This document shows positions 30,961 through 37,103 of a stretch of DNA of 64,000 bases, piece after piece. Each line of letters opens with the position of its first letter. Within the stretch, counting starts at the first letter, position 1. The DNA lies in the IMG/VR virus record IMGVR_UViG_3300032308_001297, positions 62,001-126,000 of that record; one strand, written 5' to 3'. The notes under the pieces are model-generated. The model made no database searches and was not told the DNA's origin. It was given only the letters and a program-made list of their open reading frames with translations. The translations under genes and the position numbers were made by a program. The stretch comes from a virus.

Positions 30961-32313
30961 TTATACCTTTGGACCGTTAATTGTTCCTGAGTTCACGTAA
31001 ATAATATTTGAGTTTCCACTGATTGCAGAACCTTGTGGTCCTGTTGCTCCTGTTGGACCTGTTGCACCTGTTGATCCTTTTGGACCGCTAGATCCTGGTG
31101 CGCCCGTTGGTCCTGTTGCACCTGCTGCTCCGTTTGGTCCTTTTGGTCCTGTTCCACCAGCACCACCACCTGAGCCGCCAGCAGCACCATCACCTCCATG
31201 AAAATGAGAATGTCCATCATACCAAGAAGATTGGCTGTGCGTCCCACCTGCGCCTGGATTACCAGCACCACCGATATTGCCACCAGAACCACCAGCACCA
31301 CCATGACTGTGATAACCATGATCATTAACGTGGTTGTGTGCTCCACCACCACCAGCGCCTCCACTGTTACCACTACCAGCACTACCTGCTCCGCCGCCCT
31401 CGACAGCACCACCACCGGCACCAACAGGGCTTCCACCGCCACCACCACCACCGCCGCCGCCAGTGTTGTGAATATGACGACCACCGCCACCACCACCACC
31501 GCCGCCACCGCCTCCGGTGCCGCCTGGACCCCCTGGACCTCCTGCACCGCCTGATCCTCCAGGACCTCCTGGACCGCCAGTACCGCCAGTACCTCCTGGA
31601 CCACCAACACCTCCGGCGCCACCAGTTCCGCCAGTGCCACCAGTGATAGTATTAGCGTTGTTTAATAGAATTCTAATACCTGAAACTGTATCTGCTTGTA
31701 GAGAAATACCACCAGAACCTCCGGTAGCGCCTGTACCACCAGCGTTGCCTATGCCACCAGGTCCACCAGCATTACCTGTGCCTCCAGTGCCACCAGCATT
31801 ACCTGTGCCTCCAGTGCCACCAGAACCTCCGGTAGCACCACCACCACCAGCATTTCCTGCTTGAACGTCAGTGTTATGGTTATGACCTTCCCAATGATCG
31901 CACCAATGATGGCCAGTTGGACCAGCCCAACCACCCCATCCACCGCCACCACCAGCACCTACGCCACCAGTAGAACCTGTACCACCAGCATTTCCTGCTG
32001 TTCCTGTAGTTCCTGTAGTTCCAGCAGTTCCTGTGGTTCCAGTAGTTCCGGAAGATCCAGTATTTCCTGTTGTTCCTGTAGCGCCTGTGATTACTGCATT
32101 ATTTTTAATATAAAGCCATGATCCACTTTTCCAAGAAGTTCCTGTTTTGAACGCTGCAGTTCCTGAACTTGTACTAGCAACATTCGCATCAATAAAACAG
32201 AAAACTGAAAGAGGATAGGCAGGATTAGATGCTTTGGCGTACAAATCTACGTTGTTTTCAGAAGCACTAATCTTAACAATTTTGGTTGGTCTTGGTAAAG
32301 GTACAACAAACAT
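30961..32313 (-). CDS. Glycine-rich putative receptor-binding adhesin (PGII/collagen-like)
   Basis: 450 residues. Residues 1-72 form a compact N-terminal domain (MFVVPLPRPTKIVKISASEN, YPLSVFCFIDANVA, GSWLYIKNNAVITG). Residues 77-200 and 224-390 are Gly-X-X repeats, broken by ISLQADTVSGIRILLNNANT at 203-222. Residues 388-428 are collagen-like GXX (GATGPTGATGPQG). Four His-rich loops interrupt the glycine blocks (134-146, 280-282, 326-337, 359-372). Glycine-rich motifs of this kind form polyglycine-II bundles in the S16-type gp38 tail-tip adhesin, with variable loops contacting the receptor. The same role is inferred here. Its DNA is locally GC-rich for this genome because of Gly codons. Confidence 0.7.
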   Translation of the reverse strand: MFVVPLPRPTKIVKISASENNVDLYAKASNPAYPLSVFCFIDANVASTSSGTAAFKTGTSWKSGSWLYIKNNAVITGATGTTGNTGSSGTTGTTGTAGTTGTTGTAGNAGGTGSTGGVGAGGGGGWGGWAGPTGHHWCDHWEGHNHNTDVQAGNAGGGGATGGSGGTGGTGNAGGTGGTGNAGGPGGIGNAGGTGATGGSGGISLQADTVSGIRILLNNANTITGGTGGTGGAGGVGGPGGTGGTGGPGGPGGSGGAGGPGGPGGTGGGGGGGGGGGGRHIHNTGGGGGGGGGGSPVGAGGGAVEGGGAGSAGSGNSGGAGGGGAHNHVNDHGYHSHGGAGGSGGNIGGAGNPGAGGTHSQSSWYDGHSHFHGGDGAAGGSGGGAGGTGPKGPNGAAGATGPTGAPGSSGPKGSTGATGPTGATGPQGSAISGNSNIIYVNSGTINGPKV

Positions 32314-33869
32314 TATTTCACGTCCGTTAAGTAAGAGCCATATAAATTATTTCCGTCAGAGATAAACGAGAACACGTCTCTGGCATTAGCTGTGGTAGTC
32401 AAAACAGGTGCTACACCAGCTGGCCATTTGAAAACTGAGTTCCAAGTCAAAGTTCTGCTTCCCGTTGCATCCTGAACCACATGTAATATATAGGTTCCTA
32501 TTTTAAGGTTGGATGGAGCAGCCATAGTTCTATTTCCACCAAGAGTAACAGTAGCAACCTGACCGGAAGCTGTGTTCCAAGAAACAGTAACGCCATCTGT
32601 TAGAGTCTGATTAAGAACGTTAGATGAAGCAATATCAATAGTTCCTGCAACTTTTAACGTTGTGGTGTTGGCAATAAAATTAGAACCAACAGTATAAGAA
32701 GCAGCATTAATAGTTCCAGTGGTATATACACCAGAAGTATTAGCAATAAACCAGTTAGTACTAGTGTTACCGCCAAAAAGAGTGTTAGCCTGAAAGTTAG
32801 CTACTTTAAAAGAAGTATTGGTTGTATCAATATAAACGTTGGCATCTGGCTCAGGAAGATAGCTATCAAAAACTTTCCAAATGCCATCAGATGCGTCTCT
32901 AAAGAATCCTGTATGACGGTATGTTCCATCATTATAATTACCAGCGAATCCAAGATCTGGGTTAGCAGTATTATTATTAGCATTCAAATAAATCATATTA
33001 TCGATGACAGAAAGATTGTTTGCACCGATAACATTAACATTAGAACCAACATATAGATTACCAGTAAGGGTAAGGTTTCCTAAAGTAATACTATCTGTCG
33101 ATCTTATATCTTGATTCATTCTATATGGAAGTCTGGCTTCGGCAAGAGTTCCACTAGAAATATTAGTAGCATTGGCTGCAAAAGTAGTAGCATTAGTATA
33201 AGTGTTTGCCGCTTTTAAATCAGTATAAGAACTAGAATTTGAGTATGCAGCGCCAGCGTTTGAAGTGATCCAAGAAGCAACATTGGCTACAGTGGCAGAA
33301 GAATTACCGAGATAAGTTGCTACGTTAGCAGTACCAGTAAAGTTAGTAGCAACAACAGTGTTACCGACTGTTAATGTATTAGAAACTTTGTCAAAAGTAA
33401 ATCCAGCAGAAGCATTAGAAAACTGCTGGTCATTAAACTGAACCTGTGTGTTTGAACCTGCAACCGAAGTAACATTTGCCCAATAAACAGAAGATCCGTT
33501 AGACTGAAGCGCCTGACCAGCAACACCAACACCACCGTTGGCAATCAAACCACTTGAAATAACAATATTAGCACTATAAGTGTGGATACCAGAGATTGTA
33601 TAATCTCCAGCAGTATTTACATAAGAGGCTGCAGCAACACCGCCTAAGTTGTTAGCATTATTCGCTGTTCCTGGGTAGGAAGAAGAACTAAGAGGCAATC
33701 CATCAATAGTAACACCAGTTGAATGTACTGAAGTATTTCCTATTGTGAAACCAGTGGAATGCACTGTTGAATTACCAACAGCAATCTGGCTAGTAAGAGT
33801 TACCGTATTACCAGCTGTATTAACTGTAAGATATTGACCTAAAGTACCTAACTGTTGGTTCTGAGCCAT
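32313..33869 (-). CDS. Long fibre protein with shared C-terminal domain
   Basis: 518 residues, Asn/Ser/Thr/Gly-rich. After MAQNQQLGTLGQYLTVNTAG come short repeats (GNSTVHSTG, twice), then GQALQSNGSSVYWANV, a linker with EARLPYRMNQDIRSTDSITL, and the conserved block RHTGFFRDASDGIWKVFDSY-LPEPDANVYI. The last 100 residues (VLNQTLTDGVTVSW, VTLGGNRTMAAPSNLKIGTY, GNNLYGSYLTDVK) form a separate domain. The same domain ends the fibre at 51341-53107. It is a trimeric-fibre type shaft protein. A weak late-promoter-like element (ACTAAATA, 33897-33904) lies upstream. Stop and next start overlap. Confidence 0.8.
   Translation of the reverse strand: MAQNQQLGTLGQYLTVNTAGNTVTLTSQIAVGNSTVHSTGFTIGNTSVHSTGVTIDGLPLSSSSYPGTANNANNLGGVAAASYVNTAGDYTISGIHTYSANIVISSGLIANGGVGVAGQALQSNGSSVYWANVTSVAGSNTQVQFNDQQFSNASAGFTFDKVSNTLTVGNTVVATNFTGTANVATYLGNSSATVANVASWITSNAGAAYSNSSSYTDLKAANTYTNATTFAANATNISSGTLAEARLPYRMNQDIRSTDSITLGNLTLTGNLYVGSNVNVIGANNLSVIDNMIYLNANNNTANPDLGFAGNYNDGTYRHTGFFRDASDGIWKVFDSYLPEPDANVYIDTTNTSFKVANFQANTLFGGNTSTNWFIANTSGVYTTGTINAASYTVGSNFIANTTTLKVAGTIDIASSNVLNQTLTDGVTVSWNTASGQVATVTLGGNRTMAAPSNLKIGTYILHVVQDATGSRTLTWNSVFKWPAGVAPVLTTTANARDVFSFISDGNNLYGSYLTDVK
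32824..32880. repeat. 57-bp exact repeat shared by two fibre genes, copy 1
   Basis: Identical over 57 nt to 37783-37839. It encodes the KVFDSYLPEPDANVYIDT block. The flanks diverge quickly at DNA level while the protein stays similar. It could serve as a recombination site between fibre genes. Confidence 0.85.
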
Positions 33870-33924
33870 AGCATTCTTTTCCTAATGTTTTATTCTTATT
33901 TAGTTAAACGGGATTTGATCCTAT

Positions 33925-34167
33925 CTATGTTGTAAATATGTCTGGCCAGAATGCTTTGAGTTCTTCAATATTAGAAACATTATCAAGGTCTGAATGAGTT
34001 GTAACATCTCTGAGTTCTTGTTTCTTAGCAACTATCTCAGTTGTATCTCCACCTTGTTCTAATGTTCTCATATACTCGACATCAAGTTTTTCTAATAGAG
34101 GTTTTCTTGCATCCCTTAGTTTGTTTTTGTGTATCTCTTTTGCTTTGTCCATATTGATAGTAATCAT
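33925..34167 (-). CDS. Small fibre-associated protein
   Basis: 80 residues: MITINMDKAKEIHKNKLRDA, RKPLLEKLDVEYMRTLEQGG, KKQELRDVTTHSDLDNVSNI. This small helical type commonly follows tail-fibre genes, together with a protein like the next one upstream, in many tailed phages. I recall it as an uncharacterised tail-fibre assembly or attachment helper. It overlaps the upstream gene by 4 nt. Confidence 0.65.
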   Translation of the reverse strand: MITINMDKAKEIHKNKLRDARKPLLEKLDVEYMRTLEQGGDTTEIVAKKQELRDVTTHSDLDNVSNIEELKAFWPDIFTT

Positions 34168-34418
34168 TGTTTCGCCTCCTGTTCTGCAAACCAGGCTTCG
34201 TGTCCAACACCATGTCCATGCGGATTAGAGAAATCTGCTTCCCATGCATTAAAATAGCTATCATCTTCTGGCAAATCTTGATCATTGACAATTAGATACG
34301 GAATACCAGGCGGCACATCTTTTCGAGCAATCTCCTCGATTGATACTCCACAATTAGATGCGGGTATGATCATTGCAATTGAACCGTTTTCTTGTGGATA
34401 TATAATCTTTTGCGACAT
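34164..34418 (-). CDS. Small fibre-associated protein (partner of the following gene)
   Basis: 84 residues. KIIYPQENGSIAMIIPASNC, GVSIEEIARKDVPPGIPYLI and VNDQDLPEDDSYFNAWEADF are strongly reminiscent of a small family usually adjacent to the previous one in phage tail-fibre loci. A tail-assembly or fibre-chaperone role is guessed. It ends NPHGHGVGHEAWFAEQEAK. Confidence 0.65.
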   Translation of the reverse strand: MSQKIIYPQENGSIAMIIPASNCGVSIEEIARKDVPPGIPYLIVNDQDLPEDDSYFNAWEADFSNPHGHGVGHEAWFAEQEAKQ

Positions 34419-34427
34419 AATAAAATC

Positions 34428-35084
34428 CTATCTAACTACTATTATGTTGAGATACTTAGCATCTTGGCCGCCAGAGCCATTATTCCACACACAGGTAGCA
34501 AATCTAAAAGTAGTTGTGGTTGGTGCAACTTCTGCGTTACCTATTGTTGAATTAAACATAGGAGTTGCTCCTAGCGTAGTGCCGCCGACATAAGATGATA
34601 TTCCAATAATATAAGAGTAGTTTATATCTGGCATAGTAAAGTTAAGATTTACGGTGTAATCACCTGTAGCATTTTTAGTAATACTTGTAACACCTTGACT
34701 GGCACGAATAGAATTTGCTTGTGCATTGTAGTTTACCCATGCACGACAACCATAAGCATTACCTACAGAACCAAAACCGGAGTTAAAGGCGAATAGACCA
34801 TTAACGTCAATGCTTGCTCTGGCTGTATTATTTGTACCTAAAATCAATGATGAATTATCAACATTAATAAGATGTAGTCCGCTATAACCATATGGTGAAG
34901 CGGATTTCCAACCAATATATGATCTACTACTACCAGAAGCGTCTGTAGAGTTGATAAGACCAACAACATCAAGTTTTTGTTGAGGATTGGTTGAACCAAT
35001 ACCTACATCACCAGTATTAGAAAAAGTAATATTATTACTGGTTGCTGTAGGGTGTTTTAGATTAATTATCTGTAATGTTGACAT
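34428..35084 (-). CDS. Fibre-tip protein, type A
   Basis: 218 residues. The N-terminal adaptor reads MSTLQIINLKHPTATSNNIT and GDVGIGSTNPQQKLDVVGLI. The C-terminus is a beta-sandwich-like tip: YGCRAWVNYNAQANSIRASQ, GVTSITKNATGDYTVNLNFT, PDINYSYIIGISSY. Tips of this sort occur at the ends of cyanophage and other marine fibres and are candidate receptor binders. It is one of three interchangeable-looking tip genes between 34.4 and 37.1 kb. Confidence 0.7.
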   Translation of the reverse strand: MSTLQIINLKHPTATSNNITFSNTGDVGIGSTNPQQKLDVVGLINSTDASGSSRSYIGWKSASPYGYSGLHLINVDNSSLILGTNNTARASIDVNGLFAFNSGFGSVGNAYGCRAWVNYNAQANSIRASQGVTSITKNATGDYTVNLNFTMPDINYSYIIGISSYVGGTTLGATPMFNSTIGNAEVAPTTTTFRFATCVWNNGSGGQDAKYLNIIVVR

Positions 35085-35086
35085 TA

Positions 35087-35437
35087 TTAACCCTTTGGAT
35101 ATTTATCTTTGACTGCTTGTATTTGCGCAGACATTTCAGGCGAAAACGCACCAGCATGAAAGAGATCGTCTAACTGGTCGCCAATTGGTGGATATTCTGT
35201 TTTTCTTAAACGCTGATATTCTGTGTTATTGTATTCTTGTGTAATTCTATTCAACTCTGCTGATACTTGATTCCAAGTAATATCAAAGGTAGAAACATCA
35301 TCAGATAGAATGGAGCTTTGATTTTCGTCTTCACCAACAACTTTTCTGAACATAGAGTTGAACTCCTGTTCGTTTTTTGGATCACCCAGTAATACATAAT
35401 CCCATACTCCTAAGTTTTCTAAAGCCTTACCTATCAT
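35087..35437 (-). CDS. Fibre-tip accessory protein 1
   Basis: 116 residues. The C-terminal motif YQRLRKTEYPPIGDQLDDLF then IQAVKDKYPK matches the neighbouring 36081-36383 protein (YQRDRAKAYPSFADQFDTLY, VKNKFPK). It is therefore a paralogue with a different N-terminus (MIGKALENLGVWDYVLLGDP). This small family is recurrent in phage fibre regions, and its function is unknown. The ATG overlaps the upstream tip's stop (ATGA). Confidence 0.65.
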   Translation of the reverse strand: MIGKALENLGVWDYVLLGDPKNEQEFNSMFRKVVGEDENQSSILSDDVSTFDITWNQVSAELNRITQEYNNTEYQRLRKTEYPPIGDQLDDLFHAGAFSPEMSAQIQAVKDKYPKG

Positions 35438-36081
35438 GCCGCTACCTCCATAACAGTTATAGATGATGTTGTTCTTTGCGCCCAGTCAGAATTATCGGCG
35501 TCATTGACAGAACGGTTGAGATACGCTGTTGCACTACTCTGCATTTTTAATTGTATTCTATACGTCAAAGCGGATGTTGTTCCTGGTGAATCGAGATACT
35601 GATAATTCCATGGAGTAAACTGATGGTTACCGTCACCAATCGTCTGAAGGCCACCGAAAGTAGAAAGGACTCTTGAACCTGCGGCAGCAGCAATTCCGAT
35701 AGGTGTGTCATTTCTAGTAAATCTCGCCTGCATCGTTACGTTATAGACGACAGCCTGCATCGAAACCATAACTAATATGTTACTAGTCGCAGATGTTGGC
35801 GTGATTGATACAGATAAGTTTGGATGATTGGTAAAAGAGCCTGCAGCAAGAGTTGCTGTACCATTCCACCATGTTTGTTGAACTTGAAAAATACAACCTG
35901 CAAACATTCTTGCTCTAGGAATTGTTCCTGCAGACAAAGCTGAGGCGTTAATTCCAGAAGCCGAAACAGATGTAATAATTGCTGCAGTTTCAGCAGGAGC
36001 AGTAAGCGTATAAGTAGATGCCGTCGAAGGAACATCAATTGTTACTGCTCCTCCACCCGAAGATTGTAATTTAATTGGCAT
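35434..36081 (-). CDS. Fibre-tip protein, type B
   Basis: 215 residues. The short N-terminus is MPIKLQSSGGGAVTIDVPST, with TLTAPAETAAIITS. The tip domain reads AGCIFQVQQTWWNGTATLAA, SITPTSATSNILVMVSMQAV, then SSATAYLNRSVNDADNSDWA and ends SSITVMEVAA. It is a paralogue of the 36449-37093 protein, sharing the ILQVVQT/IFQVQQT, SITPT-S-ILVMV and ending patterns. It is probably an alternative receptor-binding tip. Confidence 0.7.
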   Translation of the reverse strand: MPIKLQSSGGGAVTIDVPSTASTYTLTAPAETAAIITSVSASGINASALSAGTIPRARMFAGCIFQVQQTWWNGTATLAAGSFTNHPNLSVSITPTSATSNILVMVSMQAVVYNVTMQARFTRNDTPIGIAAAAGSRVLSTFGGLQTIGDGNHQFTPWNYQYLDSPGTTSALTYRIQLKMQSSATAYLNRSVNDADNSDWAQRTTSSITVMEVAA

Positions 36082-36383
36082 TAGTTACCCTTTGGAAACT
36101 TGTTCTTTACTTCGTCAATAGTTGCTTTCCATGCGTCATAACCACCGTGATACAGTGTATCAAACTGATCGGCGAATGATGGATATGCTTTTGCTCTATC
36201 TCTTTGATACTGGTTATTTAACCAAATCTGATGAAGACGATCACATTCATCTTCCAACTCTTTCTGAGTTGGCTTTGGTTTGTCATTACCTTCTAGCCAG
36301 TCTAGCCCAGAGTATTCTTCACCGTTGAGAACCCACTGTGCTCCTGGATATAATGATGTAAGTGCTTTTGATAAATCTCTCAT
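36081..36383 (-). CDS. Fibre-tip accessory protein 2
   Basis: 100 residues. MRDLSKALTSLYPGAQWVLN is followed by GEEYSGLDWLEGNDKPKPTQ and the shared motif YQRDRAKAYPSFADQFDTLY, VKNKFPK. It is a paralogue of 35087-35437. An AGAGGAA ribosome site precedes it. It lies directly after a 16-codon relic of a tip gene. Confidence 0.65.
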   Translation of the reverse strand: MRDLSKALTSLYPGAQWVLNGEEYSGLDWLEGNDKPKPTQKELEDECDRLHQIWLNNQYQRDRAKAYPSFADQFDTLYHGGYDAWKATIDEVKNKFPKGN

Positions 36384-36398
36384 AATTTCCTCTTATTG

Positions 36399-36449
36399 CT
36401 ATTGTGCTATTTCCATAACTGTGATATTTTGAATGCTAAGGGTTGACAT
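36399..36449 (-). pseudogene. 16-codon relic of a fibre-tip gene
   Basis: The frame encodes MSTLSIQNITVMEIAQ and stops. Its first half resembles the start of the type A tip (MSTLQIINL), and its last half resembles the end of the type B tip (ITVMEVAA). The ATG forms a TAATG overlap with the stop of the upstream tip gene, as real genes here do. It looks like a tip gene that lost its interior by an in-frame deletion. A tiny functional peptide cannot be excluded. Confidence 0.55.
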
Positions 36450-37093
36450 TATACGGCAATTTCCTTTGCTATAAACGTTGAGGTCATTGTACCACCTAAG
36501 AAATTATCCGAATAGCTGATTGATCTGTTGAAATGATAAGTTGTGCTAACGTCTTGACCAAACTGTATTCTATAAATTATGGATGATGTGGTAGCTGGAC
36601 TATGTAAAAGTTCCATACTACATGTATTAAACTGGTTAGTATCACCATTAACAGCGTATCCAAAGTGACCACGAGAACGATTGCTATTAGCATCACCAAT
36701 TGGTGTCACATCGCTCCATGAGGATCCACCATTGGTGCTAAATTGAAACTTATAACGAACTGTACCTGTGTTTTGAGCACCAGTAATACAAGCTGTTAGT
36801 AATATTCTACTACTGCTTAAAGTTGGTGTTATTGTTACTCGAAACGCACTATCAAACTCATTCCAACTATTTCCACTAACCGCAATACTTGTAGTGCTTG
36901 TCTTAGCTGTTTGAACAACCTGTAAAATAGAACCAGCAGGCATAGATCCTGTTGTAATACCCCTCGAAGAAGTAGATAATGTGTTTGAACCAGAAATAGC
37001 GCCAGTAACACCTAAAGTTCCGCTAAAAGAAGCATTAGAAGAAAACGCTGAAGCTCCAGTAATAGTTCCAGAACCGTTAATTGTAATTGGCAT
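36449..37093 (-). CDS. Fibre-tip protein, type B paralogue
   Basis: 214 residues: MPITINGSGTITGASAFSSN, then the tip SILQVVQTAKTSTTSIAVSG, FRVTITPTLSSSRILLTACI, STTYHFNRSISYSDNF and MTSTFIAKEIAV. It is related to 35434-36081 but clearly diverged, consistent with different receptor specificities. It lies 10 nt after the long fibre gene at 37104-40001. Confidence 0.7.
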   Translation of the reverse strand: MPITINGSGTITGASAFSSNASFSGTLGVTGAISGSNTLSTSSRGITTGSMPAGSILQVVQTAKTSTTSIAVSGNSWNEFDSAFRVTITPTLSSSRILLTACITGAQNTGTVRYKFQFSTNGGSSWSDVTPIGDANSNRSRGHFGYAVNGDTNQFNTCSMELLHSPATTSSIIYRIQFGQDVSTTYHFNRSISYSDNFLGGTMTSTFIAKEIAV

Positions 37094-37103
37094 ACGAAAC
37101 TCC

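Noticed and set aside
31098-32121. Several long plus-strand open frames across the glycine-rich adhesin gene, encoding Pro-, His- or Thr-rich peptides
   Set aside because: They are the complement of GGN and GCN codons in the adhesin, have no ribosome sites, and read as low-complexity Pro/His/Arg/Thr/Ser strings. They are composition shadows.
33897-33904. ACTAAATA before the 518-residue fibre as a late promoter
   Set aside because: Two mismatches from TATAAATA in very AT-rich sequence. Mentioned in the gene entry but not listed as a promoter.
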